Shown piece after piece: positions 16,797 through 27,184 of a stretch of DNA of 64,000 nucleotides. A model generated the notes under the pieces. That model was given only the letters and a program-made list of their open reading frames with translations, ran no database searches and was not told where the DNA came from. Source of the DNA: an uncultured Paracoccaceae bacterium (GTDB taxonomy: Bacteria > Pseudomonadota > Alphaproteobacteria > Rhodobacterales > Rhodobacteraceae); assembly GCA_947503775.1 (NCBI GenBank), contig CANNFE010000001.1, positions 496,001-560,000 on the forward strand, given 5' to 3'. The first letter of the stretch is position 1; each line of letters opens with the position of its first letter. A program made the position numbers and the translations under genes.

Positions 16797-18134
16797 ATGG
16801 AAACGGCACTTATCATCCTCGCTGCGGGCAAGGGCACCCGGATGAAATCCGACCGTCCCAAAGTGCTGCACGAACTCGCCGGTGCGCCGCTTCTGCATCA
16901 CGCCATGCGCGCTGGATCGGCGCTCTCGCCCGCTCGCATCGTCATCGTCGCAGGCCACGAGGCCGAGGCGGTAAAGGCCTCCGCCCTCTCCCTCGATCCC
17001 GATGCGCAGACGGCGCTCCAGATCGAACAGCTCGGCACCGGCCATGCTGTTCTTCAGGCTCGCACGGCTCTGGAAGGCTTCGAAGGCGACGTCATTGTGA
17101 TGTTCGCCGACACACCTTTCGTCAGCCCCGAGACATTGCACGCCATGGCCCGCGCCCGCCGGGACCATGCCGTCGTCGTCCTCGGCTTCGAGGCCGCCGA
17201 TCCCGCCCGCTACGGACGCCTCGTCATGCAAGGCGATACGCTCGAGCGTATCGTCGAATTCAAGGACGCCTCGCCCGACGAACGTGCAATTACCCTTTGC
17301 AACAGCGGCGTTATCGCCGGCGATGCCAAAACCCTCTTCGACCTGCTGGACGACGTGACGAACGACAACGCGGCGGGCGAATACTACCTGACCGACATCG
17401 TGGGCCTGGCCCGCGCGCGCGGTCTGTCGGCCACGACCGTGATCTGCGACGAGGCCGAAACGCTCGGCGTCAATTCCCGCGCCGATCTCGCCGCCGCCGA
17501 AGCCGCCTTCCAGACGAAGGCCCGCGCCGATCTTCTGGAGGCAGGCGTGACCATGACTGCGCCCGACACCGTCTTTCTCTCGCTCGACACGGCCATCGGC
17601 CCCGATACCACGATCGAACCCAATGTCGTCTTCGCCCCCGGCGTCACGGTCGAAAACGGGGCCGTCATCCGCGCCTTCAGCCATCTGGAAGGCACCCATA
17701 TCTCTTCCGGAGCCGTGATCGGCCCCTATGCCCGCCTGCGCCCCGGCGCCGAGATCGCGGAAGGCGCGAAAGTCGGCAACTTCGTCGAGATCAAGAATGC
17801 CGAGATCGCAGCAGGCGCGAAGGTCAATCACCTCACTTATATCGGCGATGCAAGCGTCGGCGAGAACGCCAATATCGGCGCGGGGGTCGTCACCTGCAAC
17901 TACGACGGCGTCTCCAAACACCGAACCGAAATCGGCGCTCGCGCGTTCATCGGGTCAAGCACGATGCTCGTGGCGCCGGTACGGATCGGAGACGAGGCGA
18001 TGACGGCCAGCGGATCGGTCATTACCTCCGATGTGCCCGAGGGCGATCTGGCCCTTGGCCGCGCGCGTCAGACCAACAAGCCGGGCCTGGCCCGAAAGCT
18101 CTTTGCGCGGCTGCGCGCGGCGAAAAAGGACTAG
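16797..18134 (+). CDS. glmU: Bifunctional UDP-N-acetylglucosamine pyrophosphorylase / glucosamine-1-phosphate acetyltransferase
   Basis: This 445-aa enzyme makes UDP-GlcNAc for peptidoglycan and LPS. The N-terminal uridylyltransferase opens with ILAAGKGTRMKSDRPKVLHE, and the C-terminal half is a left-handed beta helix of hexapeptide repeats (for example VENGAVIRAFSHLEGTHISS). The acetyltransferase segment is NIGAGVVTCNYDG. The start at 16797 gives the family N-terminus. It is four bases from glmS. Confidence 0.96.
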   Translation: METALIILAAGKGTRMKSDRPKVLHELAGAPLLHHAMRAGSALSPARIVIVAGHEAEAVKASALSLDPDAQTALQIEQLGTGHAVLQARTALEGFEGDVIVMFADTPFVSPETLHAMARARRDHAVVVLGFEAADPARYGRLVMQGDTLERIVEFKDASPDERAITLCNSGVIAGDAKTLFDLLDDVTNDNAAGEYYLTDIVGLARARGLSATTVICDEAETLGVNSRADLAAAEAAFQTKARADLLEAGVTMTAPDTVFLSLDTAIGPDTTIEPNVVFAPGVTVENGAVIRAFSHLEGTHISSGAVIGPYARLRPGAEIAEGAKVGNFVEIKNAEIAAGAKVNHLTYIGDASVGENANIGAGVVTCNYDGVSKHRTEIGARAFIGSSTMLVAPVRIGDEAMTASGSVITSDVPEGDLALGRARQTNKPGLARKLFARLRAAKKD

Positions 18135-18138
18135 GCCC

Positions 18139-19959
18139 ATGTGCGGTATCATCGGCGTTCTCGGCGATCACGAAGCAGCTCCCATTCTGGTCGATGCGCT
18201 CAAGCGGCTCGAATATCGCGGCTATGACAGCGCCGGGATCGCAACCGTCCGCAACGGCCAGCTCGACCGCCGCCGCGCGGTCGGCAAGCTGGTGAACCTT
18301 TCTGATCTTCTCGTGCACCAGCCGCTTTCGGGCAAGGCAGGCATCGGCCACACCCGCTGGGCGACCCATGGCGCTCCGACCGAAGGCAACGCCCACCCCC
18401 ATCAGGCCGGACGGGTCGCCGTCGTCCATAACGGCATTATCGAGAATTATCAGGACCTTCGCGAGGAGCTGGCCAGCCACGGCATCACCCCCCAGACCGA
18501 TACGGACACCGAAACCGTGGCTTTGCTGGCCGAGCATTACCTCGATCAGGGCAACAGCCCGCGCGACGCGGCCCAGCTCACTCTGTCCCGCCTCGACGGC
18601 GCCTATGCGCTCTGTTTCCTCTTCGAAGGTGAAGAGGATCTGCTGATCGCTGCCCGCAAGGGCTCCCCGCTTGCCATCGGCCATGGCGACGGCGAGATGT
18701 TCGTCGGCTCCGACGCCATCGCTCTCTCGCCGATGACCGACCGCATCACCTATCTCGAAGAGGGCGACATGGCCATTGTCACCCGCACCAGTCTCGAGAT
18801 CCGCGATGCCGCAAACCGCGTCGCGAACCGCCCGCTCAAGACGATCCGCATCGATGCCGCCCGCATCGATAAGGGCGGCCACCGCCACTTCATGGCCAAG
18901 GAAATCGCAGAGCAGCCCACCGTCCTCGCCGACGCGATCTCGCGCTACCTGCCCGCGGGCGCAGAGGGCGTCGTTCTGCCCGAAGCGATCGATTTTACCG
19001 CCATAGACCGTCTGACCATGGTCGCCTGCGGTACCGCCTTTTATGCCTGCAACGTCGCGAAATACTGGTTCGAACAGCTGGCCCGCCTGCCTGTCGAGAT
19101 CGATGTGGCCTCCGAATTCCGCTACCGCGAACCTCCCGTCTCCAAAGGCACCGCCGCGCTCTTCGTCAGCCAATCGGGCGAGACGGCGGACACCCTCGCC
19201 GCCCTGCGGTACTGCGCGGGCAAGGCCGACCGGATCCTCGCCGTCGTCAACGTGCCCGAAAGCTCGATCTCCCGCGAAAGCGATCTGGCCCTGCCGATCC
19301 ATGCGGGCGTCGAAATCGGCGTCGCCTCGACCAAGGCCTTCACCTGCCAGCTTCTGGTCCTTGCCCTTCTGGCGCTCGAAGCGGCCCGCCAACGCGGAGA
19401 GATCACCGCAGGAGAGCTTGAGGACCGGCTCGAGGATGTCCGCGCCCTGCCCGGCCTGCTCAATCAGGCGCTGACCATCGGCGATCCGGTCGAGCGGCTG
19501 GCCCGCGATCTGGCCGAAGCGCGCGACATCCTCTTTCTGGGGCGCGGTGCAATGTACCCCCTCGCCCTTGAAGGCGCGCTGAAACTCAAGGAAATCAGCT
19601 ATATCCACGCCGAAGGCTACGCCTCCGGAGAGCTCAAGCACGGCCCCATCGCCCTTGTCGACGACCATGTCCCGGTCATCGTGATGGCCCCGCGCGATGC
19701 GCTCTTCGAGAAAACGATCTCGAACATGCAGGAGGTGATGGCCCGCGGCGGTCGCATCCTTCTGGTGAGTGATGCGAAGGGAATCAAAACCGCGGGAGAC
19801 GGCGTCTGGCGCACGATCCAGATGCCCGACGTCTCCGCCTTTCTGGCACCGATCCTCTACGCGATCCCGGCTCAGCTTCTGGCCTACCACACCGCCGTCG
19901 CCAAAGGCACGGATGTCGATCAGCCGCGCAATCTCGCGAAATCGGTAACAGTCGAATAG
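18139..19959 (+). CDS. glmS: Glutamine-fructose-6-phosphate aminotransferase (isomerizing)
   Basis: This 606-aa enzyme makes glucosamine-6-phosphate. The glutaminase nucleophile is Cys2 in MCGIIGVLG, exposed after Met removal, and the family loop GIGHTRWATHG lies near 71-81. Two SIS domains follow (SQSGETADTLAA near 350; LFLGRGAMYPLALEGALKLKE near 470), and it ends in the typical NLAKSVTVE. It is encoded right after glmU, giving the first and last steps of UDP-GlcNAc synthesis together. No ribozyme-type leader is visible. Confidence 0.97.
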   Translation: MCGIIGVLGDHEAAPILVDALKRLEYRGYDSAGIATVRNGQLDRRRAVGKLVNLSDLLVHQPLSGKAGIGHTRWATHGAPTEGNAHPHQAGRVAVVHNGIIENYQDLREELASHGITPQTDTDTETVALLAEHYLDQGNSPRDAAQLTLSRLDGAYALCFLFEGEEDLLIAARKGSPLAIGHGDGEMFVGSDAIALSPMTDRITYLEEGDMAIVTRTSLEIRDAANRVANRPLKTIRIDAARIDKGGHRHFMAKEIAEQPTVLADAISRYLPAGAEGVVLPEAIDFTAIDRLTMVACGTAFYACNVAKYWFEQLARLPVEIDVASEFRYREPPVSKGTAALFVSQSGETADTLAALRYCAGKADRILAVVNVPESSISRESDLALPIHAGVEIGVASTKAFTCQLLVLALLALEAARQRGEITAGELEDRLEDVRALPGLLNQALTIGDPVERLARDLAEARDILFLGRGAMYPLALEGALKLKEISYIHAEGYASGELKHGPIALVDDHVPVIVMAPRDALFEKTISNMQEVMARGGRILLVSDAKGIKTAGDGVWRTIQMPDVSAFLAPILYAIPAQLLAYHTAVAKGTDVDQPRNLAKSVTVE

Positions 19960-19966
19960 CGGCTGA

Positions 19967-20458
19967 TCAGTCGGCGTAGACCGTCAGCTCCGGCAGATCG
20001 GTCAGCGGCACCTCCAGAAGGCGCAAAGCCGCCAAGGAAATCTGGCTGCCCGACCCGGCGGACCCGCCCGACGGGCGCAGCTCCACATTGGCGGACCTCG
20101 CGCCCCCGCTCAGCTCCACTCGCCCGGGCGTCACCTCGCTGACAAGCGGCGTCTCCAGCCAGAACCCCGGCTCCGTCGGTGATCCAAGCGAGGCAATGGT
20201 CGTCCCAAGCCGCCGTTCGCTGGCCGCTTCCTCGGGCGCCGGAGCGGCCGCTGCCTCGGCCCGGTCCTCGGCGGATGTCGTATCGAACTCGTCAACGGTC
20301 CGCGCTGCGGCAGGAGGCGGCGGCGGCGGGGTCGGATCCAGCGTCCTCGGAGGAGCAGCCTCCGGCGCAGGACCGGATCCCGGCGCCATCGCGGCCTCGC
20401 GCACCTGATCGCATCCCGCAACCAGGCCGATCGAAAGAAGAAGGGCATATGATTTCAT
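19967..20458 (-). CDS. Proline/alanine-rich lipoprotein, unknown function
   Basis: This 163-aa protein has a lipoprotein signal (LLLSIGLVAGC; lipidated Cys16), then a low-complexity Pro/Ala/Glu-rich linker with a run of six prolines (near 44-49). A small C-terminal domain, GFWLETPLVSEVTPGRVEL through the end, looks like a short beta domain. The function is unknown. Its three-prime end faces glmS with only seven bases between stops. Confidence 0.75.
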   Translation of the reverse strand: MKSYALLLSIGLVAGCDQVREAAMAPGSGPAPEAAPPRTLDPTPPPPPPAAARTVDEFDTTSAEDRAEAAAAPAPEEAASERRLGTTIASLGSPTEPGFWLETPLVSEVTPGRVELSGGARSANVELRPSGGSAGSGSQISLAALRLLEVPLTDLPELTVYAD

Positions 20459-20551
20459 ACCGGCACGCTAGGATGACCCCGAGGGACGAACAAGCCCCGC
20501 AGACCTTTGGCGCACTTGAAGAGTTTAACTTCCCTGCATACGGTCCCTTAC

Positions 20552-21550
20552 ATGAACACCCTCATCGATCCCTTTCACCGCACGATCGACTATCTGCGCC
20601 TGTCGGTGACGGATCGGTGCGATTTCCGCTGCCTGTACTGCATGTCCGAGCAGATGACCTTCCTGCCAAAGAAGGAGCTTCTGACCCTCGAAGAGCTGGA
20701 TCGCCTCTGCTCGACCTTCATCGGTTTGGGCGTGAAAAAGCTCAGGATCACCGGCGGCGAGCCGCTTGTCCGGCGCGAGATCATGACATTCTTTCGCGCA
20801 ATGTCCCGCCATCTGGACAGCGGCGCGCTGAACGAGCTGACCCTGACCACCAATGGAAGCCAGCTCGAGCGATTCGCGAGCGATCTTGCCGATGCGGGCG
20901 TGCGCCGGATCAATATCTCCCTCGACACGCTCAACGAGGAGAAATTCGCCCATATCACCCGCTGGGGCCGTTTGCCGCAGGTCATGCGCGGCATCGACGC
21001 CGCCCAGAAGGCTGGTCTGCGCATCAAGATCAACACCGTCGCGCTCAAGGGCTTCAACGAGGACGAGCTTTTCACGCTCACCGAATGGTGCGCCTCCCGC
21101 GACTTGGATCTCACCTTCATCGAGGTGATGCCGATGGGTGATCTCGAAGAGGACCGCCTCGATCAATATTGGCCCCTCTCCGATCTGCGCAGCCGGATCG
21201 AGGAACGCTATACCGTCACGCCCCTGGCCGAACGCACCGGCGGTCCAGCGCGCTACATGCGGCTCGAAGAGACAGGCCAGAAGGTCGGCCTGATCACACC
21301 CCTGACCCACAATTTCTGCGAAAGCTGCAACCGTGTCCGCGTCACCTGCACCGGCGAGATCTACACCTGCCTCGGCCAGGAGGGGAAATCGGACCTGCGC
21401 AAGCCGCTGCGCGCCTCGGAAGAGGACGCCCATCTCGAAGACGCGATCCGTGCCGCCATCGCGCTTAAGCCCAAAGGGCACGACTTCGACTATTCGCGCC
21501 AGACCGAAGGCGGCAAGATGACCCGTCACATGAGCCATACCGGCGGCTAG
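20552..21550 (+). CDS. moaA: GTP 3',8-cyclase (molybdenum cofactor biosynthesis)
   Basis: This 332-aa radical-SAM enzyme catalyses the first step of molybdopterin synthesis. The radical-SAM cluster is Cys23/27/30 in CDFRCLYC. The C-terminal second cluster is in [20 protein letters not shown]. The protein ends in Gly-Gly, as in MoaA. The start at 20552 keeps the family N-terminus; an in-frame extension upstream lacks similarity. Its TAG stop overlaps the stop of the facing gene. Confidence 0.96.
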   Translation: MNTLIDPFHRTIDYLRLSVTDRCDFRCLYCMSEQMTFLPKKELLTLEELDRLCSTFIGLGVKKLRITGGEPLVRREIMTFFRAMSRHLDSGALNELTLTTNGSQLERFASDLADAGVRRINISLDTLNEEKFAHITRWGRLPQVMRGIDAAQKAGLRIKINTVALKGFNEDELFTLTEWCASRDLDLTFIEVMPMGDLEEDRLDQYWPLSDLRSRIEERYTVTPLAERTGGPARYMRLEETGQKVGLITPLTHNFCESCNRVRVTCTGEIYTCLGQEGKSDLRKPLRASEEDAHLEDAIRAAIALKPKGHDFDYSRQTEGGKMTRHMSHTGG

Positions 21551-22344
21551 GCCCAGTCTTCTCCAAGATCGGCGCGCGCCCGGTCGATCCAGTGCTCCTT
21601 CAGCCACGGCGTCGCCCGGCACCAGCGCAAAAGCGAGCCTCGATAGCCCGCGACCACCTCGTCCATCTTCGGATGTCCGTGGAAACAGACGACGCTCGCG
21701 CCCGCCGGAAACCGCGGGATCCGCACATAGTTCAGGGGCGGCAGGTCCATGCAATCATGCTTGAAGCTGACGACCTGGCTTTCGGGAATATAGTCGAAAA
21801 GATCCCGCTCCATCGCCTCATGCGACGTATGCCGCTGCTCTGAGCCGCGGGCCTTGCCCACCGCTCCGGCCGGATCGGCGGTGACGCTGTCATATAGAAA
21901 CCCGTGCTCGCCAGGATCGAAACGAAAAACGGACCCATGCCCGGTCGGCCGCCCCCGGCGCGCCTCGACCCAATCGTGGCGCATCCGGACCCGCCCCGGC
22001 GCCCCATCATGGATCGAAGCAAGCGGCCCGGTGATCACCACATCCAGATCGAAACCCAGAACGGGTCCCTTTACCGGAAAAACCCCGGGCCGGAAAAGAG
22101 AGACCTTCCGCATCGCCCCCTTGCGATCGGCCACCGCCAAAGCCGCGTCCATCTCGGCCCGGAACGGCTCGTCCGGCAGATCCAGAACCTCGATATCCGG
22201 ATGAAAGCCGGCCGCATCCTCGGTCATGCAAAAAAACCGGACAGGCCGATCGAAATGCCGGCGCACACCCGAATAAAGCCGGTTTACGTATTCCGGCCCG
22301 TAAAGCGAGCCCCATTTGATGCAGGCCACAAGCGCAGGCGTCAC
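21547..22344 (-). CDS. Putative glycosyltransferase-like protein
   Basis: This 265-aa protein starts at GTG 22344. The segment [20 protein letters not shown] (near 92-111) has a DLD motif like the metal-binding DxD of GT-A glycosyltransferases. A C-terminal [13 protein letters not shown] has a conserved-looking His. The N-terminus [23 protein letters not shown] suits proteins acting on nucleotide sugars. Acceptor and product are unknown. Confidence 0.65.
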   Translation of the reverse strand: MTPALVACIKWGSLYGPEYVNRLYSGVRRHFDRPVRFFCMTEDAAGFHPDIEVLDLPDEPFRAEMDAALAVADRKGAMRKVSLFRPGVFPVKGPVLGFDLDVVITGPLASIHDGAPGRVRMRHDWVEARRGRPTGHGSVFRFDPGEHGFLYDSVTADPAGAVGKARGSEQRHTSHEAMERDLFDYIPESQVVSFKHDCMDLPPLNYVRIPRFPAGASVVCFHGHPKMDEVVAGYRGSLLRWCRATPWLKEHWIDRARADLGEDWA

Positions 22345-22420
22345 ACAACCACTCCTGCCATGCCGCCAAGGAGATCAGGTAACGCGGCATTAAGGTTAAC
22401 GCCGTCCATGAAACGAAGCC

Positions 22421-22455
22421 GTCCTCATCTTGCCAAAAATACCTCCGCCGGAGGC
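22421..22455 (-). repeat. Short dispersed intergenic motif (copy 2) with hairpin
   Basis: On the minus strand this reads as an inverted repeat (plus-strand CCTCCG 22442-22447 and CGGAGG 22449-22454) followed by TATTTTTGGCAAGATGA. It lies 27 bases after the stop of the amidohydrolase gene. Hairpin plus T-rich tail suggests a weak Rho-independent terminator, and the tail matches copies at 6621 and 41153. Confidence 0.5.
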
Positions 22456-22481
22456 TCCTACCCGCTCAACCAGCCCATCGC

Positions 22482-23642
22482 TCACGCCGCCGGGAGCCGC
22501 ATCTCCACAAGCTCCGCCCACCAGGAGCATCCTGCCGGAATGGCCTCATCGTTGAAATTGTATTCCGGGTGATGCACCGCCGCCGTATCCCCGTTGCCCA
22601 CAAGGATATAGGCCCCCGGACGTTCCTCGAGCATGAAGGCAAAGTCCTCGCCCCCCATCACCAGCGGCGCCGGATCGCATTGCCCCGAGACACGCCGCGC
22701 CGCCTCGGCGGCGAAGTCGGTCTCGGCCTCGTGATTGACCATGACCGGGTAGTTCCGGTGATAGTCGACCTTTGCGACCGCGCCAAAAACCTCGGCCTGC
22801 CCGGTCGCAATCGCGGTCAACCGGTCCTGCGCCAGATCGCGCATCTCGGTGGACATGGTCCGGACAGTCCCCTTGATATGCACCGTCTGCGGGATGACGT
22901 TGAACGCGGTGCTCGATGTCTGAAACGACGTGACCGACACGACGATCTGCTCGGTCGGATCCGCATTGCGGCTGGCGATCGTCTGCAGCGCCGTCACGAT
23001 AGAGGCGGCTGCAACGGTCGTATCGACCACCTCCTGCGGTTTCGCCGCATGCCCGCCCTTGCCTTCAATCTCGATCTCGAAAAGATCGGTGGCCGCAAAG
23101 AACGCCCCCGGACGGATCGCAAAGGATCCCACCGGCTTGCCCGGCCAGTTGTGCATTCCGTAAACCTCGTCGATGGACCAACGATCCATCATGCCGTCCT
23201 CGCACATCTCCCGGCCGCCTCCGCCGCCCTCCTCGGCGGGCTGGAAGATCACGACGGCCGTTCCATCGAAATTCCGCGTCTCTGCCAGATATTGCGCCGC
23301 CCCCAGCAACATCGCGGTATGCCCGTCATGGCCGCAGGCATGCATGGCGCCGGGCCTCTTGGACGCATAGTCCACGCCCGTCGCCTCGTGGATCGGAAGC
23401 GCATCCATGTCGGCCCGCAGCCCGATCGTGCGCCCGCCATCGGTCTTGCCTTTGATGACGCCGACCACTCCGGTCCGGCCGATCCCCTCGACCACCTCGT
23501 CGCAGCCAAAGGCCCGCAGCTTTTCCGCGACCAAGGCCGAGGTCCGCTCGGTGTCGAACAGGATCTCGGGATGGGCATGGATATCCCGGCGCCAGTTGGT
23601 GATGTCTGCATGAAGGTCGGCGAAACGGTTCTTGATCGGCAT
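22482..23642 (-). CDS. M20-family amidohydrolase (hippurate hydrolase/aminoacylase type)
   Basis: This 386-aa metallopeptidase-fold hydrolase starts at ATG 23642. Metal-binding segments are MHACGHDGHTAML (near 99-111) and FQPAEEGGGGGREM (near 131-144), and a late GGEDFAFML carries the third ligand region. It probably removes acyl groups from N-acyl amino acids. It lies beside a second M20 enzyme and a peptide importer, suggesting scavenging of peptides or conjugated amino acids. Confidence 0.88.
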   Translation of the reverse strand: MPIKNRFADLHADITNWRRDIHAHPEILFDTERTSALVAEKLRAFGCDEVVEGIGRTGVVGVIKGKTDGGRTIGLRADMDALPIHEATGVDYASKRPGAMHACGHDGHTAMLLGAAQYLAETRNFDGTAVVIFQPAEEGGGGGREMCEDGMMDRWSIDEVYGMHNWPGKPVGSFAIRPGAFFAATDLFEIEIEGKGGHAAKPQEVVDTTVAAASIVTALQTIASRNADPTEQIVVSVTSFQTSSTAFNVIPQTVHIKGTVRTMSTEMRDLAQDRLTAIATGQAEVFGAVAKVDYHRNYPVMVNHEAETDFAAEAARRVSGQCDPAPLVMGGEDFAFMLEERPGAYILVGNGDTAAVHHPEYNFNDEAIPAGCSWWAELVEMRLPAA

Positions 23643-23742
23643 GAATATCCTCCGAAAGCTATGGCCGGACCCTGACCCAGGCGAGGTTCGGCAACAAGGG
23701 TCTAGGCCCAAATTCTCAATCAAACCCTAAGCGGGGCAAAAC

Positions 23743-24912
23743 TTAAGCTGGGGCGGCCAGATCCTCGATCAACCGATCCAGCATCGCCTCGCCTGCGCGG
23801 AACTGGCTGATCTCGATGAACTCGTCGGGCTGATGGGCCTGCGCGATATCACCCGGCCCGCAGATCGCGACCGAATAGCCGGCGGCCTGAAAATGCCCGC
23901 CATCGGTCCCGTAACTGACAGTGTGAACACCGTTATCCCCCGTCAATCGCCGGAGCAGCGTCTCGGAAGCGCCCTCCGTCTCCGGCTTCAGGCCCGGCCC
24001 CGGAACAGACAGATCGACCCGGATCGCCGCCTCGCTCGCGATGTGCTGGATCTCCGTCTGGATTCGGGCCGCCTCGGCGCGCAGCCGCTCCAGCCATTCC
24101 TCCGCCGTCTCGGTCGGAACACAGCGCACATCGACCCCGAACCGGCAATCGCGCGCGGTGATGTTTTGTGCCGTTCCGCCCGCGATCACCCCCACATGCA
24201 AGGTCGTGAAGGGCGGATCGAACATCGCCTCGATCTCGCTCGGCGTCTTTCGCATATTGGCCTCGGTCTGCAGGCGGATCCAGTCGACCAGCCGCGCCGC
24301 CGTCATGACGGCGGAGACGCCCGTATGCATGAGGCTCGAATGCACCTCGTGCCCGCGCACCTGAACCTCGATGCCATCACAGCTTTTATGGCCTGTCACC
24401 ACCTTCATCCGCGAGGGTTCTCCCACGATGACCGCGCGCGCCTGCGGCAGATCCTGCTTCATCGCGGCGGCCAGCCCCGGCGCGCCAAGCAGGCCGACCT
24501 CCTCGTCATAGGAAAACGCGATCTGCAGCGGACGTTTGATCCCCGCGGCCAGCGCCTTGGGGACGGCCGCAAGGGCCAGCGCATCAAAGCCCTTCATGTC
24601 GCAGGTGCCGCGCCCGTAAAGACGGCCGTCCCGCTCTGTCACCTCAAACGGGTCGGTCGACCAGTCCTGACCATCGACGGGCACCACATCCGTATGCCCG
24701 GAGAGAACGACGCCGCCCTCCACCTCGGGTCCGACATTGGCATAGATCGAGGCCTTCGTTCCGGTCTCGTCGTAAACCCGGTGCGATACGACCCCATGCC
24801 CGGCCAGATACTCTTCGACGAAATCGACGAGAGGCAGGTTTCCATCCCGGCTGACCGACGGAAAGGCGACAAGCGCCTCCAGAAGATCGCGCGCCGTCAT
24901 ATCAGATGCCAT
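23743..24912 (-). CDS. argE: Acetylornithine deacetylase-like M20 enzyme
   Basis: This 389-aa enzyme starts at ATG 24912 behind GAAGGAG. Visible features are VVLSGHTDVVPVDGQDW (near 67-83, first metal ligand), YGRGTCDMKGFDAL (second), and the ArgE-like SYDEEVGLLGAPGL catalytic-Glu segment. ArgE removes acetyl from N-acetylornithine. Many bacteria of this family use ArgJ instead, so a scavenging substrate is possible given the neighbouring amidohydrolase and peptide transporter. Confidence 0.85.
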   Translation of the reverse strand: MASDMTARDLLEALVAFPSVSRDGNLPLVDFVEEYLAGHGVVSHRVYDETGTKASIYANVGPEVEGGVVLSGHTDVVPVDGQDWSTDPFEVTERDGRLYGRGTCDMKGFDALALAAVPKALAAGIKRPLQIAFSYDEEVGLLGAPGLAAAMKQDLPQARAVIVGEPSRMKVVTGHKSCDGIEVQVRGHEVHSSLMHTGVSAVMTAARLVDWIRLQTEANMRKTPSEIEAMFDPPFTTLHVGVIAGGTAQNITARDCRFGVDVRCVPTETAEEWLERLRAEAARIQTEIQHIASEAAIRVDLSVPGPGLKPETEGASETLLRRLTGDNGVHTVSYGTDGGHFQAAGYSVAICGPGDIAQAHQPDEFIEISQFRAGEAMLDRLIEDLAAPA

Positions 24913-25070
24913 GTCGTCTCCTTCGCAATAGCTCGCCCACAGGCTGCGATGCGATCCGGCATAGGTCAAGAGCACTGCCCAATTGCCGCGCAGTTAATCC
25001 CCATCACCCCTCTCCTCGCACCTAAATAGGCTTGCGGGCCGCAGAGTAACTGCTAACGTTTTGACCTATT

Positions 25071-25094
25071 CACACTTCGGTAACGGGAAGTGTG
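25071..25094. promoter_or_regulatory. Inverted repeat upstream of the peptide ABC operon
   Basis: The arms CACACTTC (25071-25078) and GAAGTGTG (25087-25094) are exact complements separated by 8 bases, about 40 bases before the first transporter gene. It may be an operator or a leader hairpin. It overlaps the GTG that would start a longer version of the first gene, supporting the shorter start at 25134. Confidence 0.45.
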
Positions 25095-25133
25095 TCAGTA
25101 AAAGCGTATAAGAAGCCGGACGGGAGGGTTTCT

Positions 25134-26144
25134 ATGGCCGATGGCGCCGCTTCGCGCAGCGATGTCATTCTTGATGTATCCGGCTTGAAAACCGTCTTCC
25201 GCACCCGCGGCGGCGAAGTTCATGCCGTCAACGATGTCAGCTTCGACCTGCGCCCCGGAGAGCTTTTGGGCGTCGTCGGCGAAAGCGGATCGGGCAAGTC
25301 GGTGACGATGATGTCGCTGCTCGGCCTTCTGCCGCAGCCCCCTGCCGAGATCCGGGCGGGCACGGTGATGTTCGGCGGCCAGGACCTGCTCAAGACCCCC
25401 GACCGGGACCTGCGGCATATCCGGGGCGCCCGCATCGGCTTTGTCTTTCAGGACCCGATGACGTCGCTCAACCCGGTCTTCACCGTCGGATACCAGCTGC
25501 GCGAGCCGCTGCGAAAGCATATGGGTCTGCGCAACAAGGCCGCGCAGGACCGCGCCTGCGAGCTGCTGGAACTGGTCGGCATCCCCGATGCCCGCAGGCG
25601 GCTTTCGGACTACCCGCACCAGTTCTCCGGCGGCATGCGCCAGCGCGTCATGATCGCCATCGCCCTGGCCTGCGATCCCCAGATCCTCATCGCCGACGAG
25701 CCCACGACCGCGCTCGATGTGACGATCCAGGCGCAGATCCTCGATCTGATGGCCGAGCTGCGCGAGCGTCTCAAGATGGCCGTCATCTGGATCACCCACG
25801 ATCTGGGCGTCATCGCCGGCATCGCCGACCGCGTTCTGGTCATGTATGGCGGCCAGATCGTCGAACAGGCCCCGGTCCACGAGCTTTTTACCGAGCCCAA
25901 ACACCCCTACACTCAGGCGCTTCTCACCACGATCCCGCATATCCGCGGCGCCCGCGCCGACAAGCTGACCGTGATCGAGGGGCAGCCGCCGATCCTCTCG
26001 GCCGCGCCCGCCGCCTGCTCTTTCGCCGCAAGATGCCCGGTGGCCTTCGCACGCTGCCAGCAAGAGAACCCGCCCCGCTTCGCCGTCGCCCCAGATCACG
26101 ATGCCGCCTGTTTCCTGCTGACCGAGGAGCCCGCCCATGCCTGA
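25134..26144 (+). CDS. Peptide/opine-type ABC transporter ATP-binding protein (DppD-like)
   Basis: This 336-aa ATPase has Walker A in [10 protein letters not shown]-loop [12 protein letters not shown], signature FSGGMRQRV, Walker B LIADEPTT and H-loop WITHDLG. The C-terminal oligopeptide extension carries a Cys set ([16 protein letters not shown] ... ACF) that binds an iron-sulfur cluster in DppD proteins. ATG 25134 is chosen because GGGAGGG precedes it. It overlaps the next gene by eight bases. Confidence 0.92.
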   Translation: MADGAASRSDVILDVSGLKTVFRTRGGEVHAVNDVSFDLRPGELLGVVGESGSGKSVTMMSLLGLLPQPPAEIRAGTVMFGGQDLLKTPDRDLRHIRGARIGFVFQDPMTSLNPVFTVGYQLREPLRKHMGLRNKAAQDRACELLELVGIPDARRRLSDYPHQFSGGMRQRVMIAIALACDPQILIADEPTTALDVTIQAQILDLMAELRERLKMAVIWITHDLGVIAGIADRVLVMYGGQIVEQAPVHELFTEPKHPYTQALLTTIPHIRGARADKLTVIEGQPPILSAAPAACSFAARCPVAFARCQQENPPRFAVAPDHDAACFLLTEEPAHA

Positions 26145-27174
26145 CGGCTCGACCCTGCCGCTGGTCTCGGTCCAGAACCTCAAGATGCACTTTCCGATCC
26201 ACGGCGGACTCCTCCGCCGCCAGGTAGGGGAAGTGAAGGCCGTCGATGGCGTCTCCTTCGACATCGCCGAAGGCGAAACGCTCGGTCTTGTAGGCGAATC
26301 CGGCTGCGGCAAGTCCACCTGCGGCCGCGCCATCCTGCGGCTCTACGATCCGACCGAAGGCGAGATCCGCATCGACGGAACCGATATCGCGGGCCTGAAC
26401 CACAAGGACCTGCGCGCAAAGCGCCCGGTGATGCAGATGGTCTTTCAGGACCCGCAGGCCAGCCTCAACCCGCGCATGACGGTTGAGGCGATCATCGCCG
26501 AACCCCTCGACGAACACACCACCATGACCACCGCAGAGAAACGCGAAAAGGTGCGCGAGCTGATGGATGCGGTCGGGCTCAACCGCGCGTTCGCGGGCCG
26601 TTATCCGCATGCCTTCTCGGGCGGCCAGCGCCAGCGGATCGGCATCGCCCGGGCCCTCGCGCTTAACCCCAAATTCATTGTCTGCGACGAGCCCATCGCG
26701 GCCCTCGACGTCTCGATCCAGGCGCAGGTCGTGAACCTTCTTGAGGATCTGCAACGCCAGTTCGGCCTGACCTATCTCTTCATCAGCCACGATCTGTCCA
26801 TGGTCCGCCATATCGCGACCCGCGTTGCCGTCATGTATCTCGGCAAGATCGTGGAAATCGCTCCGCGAGAGGCACTTTACGAGGCGCCCAAACACCCCTA
26901 CACGCAGGCCCTGCTCAGCGCGGTCCCCGAACCCGATCCCGCCTTCCGGACCGCGCGGACGATCCTTCAGGGCGACGTGCCCTCCCCCGCGAACCCGCCG
27001 CAGGGCTGCAACTTCTGCACCCGGTGCCCGCAGGTCATGGATATCTGCCACAAGACAGAACCTTCAATGCGCGAGCTTGCCCCCGGCCAGTTCGCCGCCT
27101 GCCATCTTTACAACGAGACTTCCGATCACGCGGAAGCGCCCGAGGCACAACAAGAGCAACTGGAAGTCCAATAA
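26137..27174 (+). CDS. Peptide-type ABC transporter ATP-binding protein (DppF-like)
   Basis: This 345-aa second ATPase has Walker [11 protein letters not shown]-loop [12 protein letters not shown], signature [12 protein letters not shown], Walker [13 protein letters not shown] and the H-loop FISHDLS. The tail has the [14 protein letters not shown] cysteines. In opp/dpp systems DppD and DppF form a heterodimer that powers import through the DppB/DppC pair encoded downstream. Confidence 0.93.
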   Translation: MPDGSTLPLVSVQNLKMHFPIHGGLLRRQVGEVKAVDGVSFDIAEGETLGLVGESGCGKSTCGRAILRLYDPTEGEIRIDGTDIAGLNHKDLRAKRPVMQMVFQDPQASLNPRMTVEAIIAEPLDEHTTMTTAEKREKVRELMDAVGLNRAFAGRYPHAFSGGQRQRIGIARALALNPKFIVCDEPIAALDVSIQAQVVNLLEDLQRQFGLTYLFISHDLSMVRHIATRVAVMYLGKIVEIAPREALYEAPKHPYTQALLSAVPEPDPAFRTARTILQGDVPSPANPPQGCNFCTRCPQVMDICHKTEPSMRELAPGQFAACHLYNETSDHAEAPEAQQEQLEVQ

Positions 27175-27184
27175 GGAGAGAGAC

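Noticed and set aside
18121-18139. Possible glmS ribozyme
   Set aside because: Only four bases separate glmU and glmS, and the ribozyme is known from Gram-positive bacteria; no room or fold for it.
18022-19890. 622-aa open frame antisense to glmS
   Set aside because: Codon-pattern shadow of glmS on the other strand. No motif or ribosome site.
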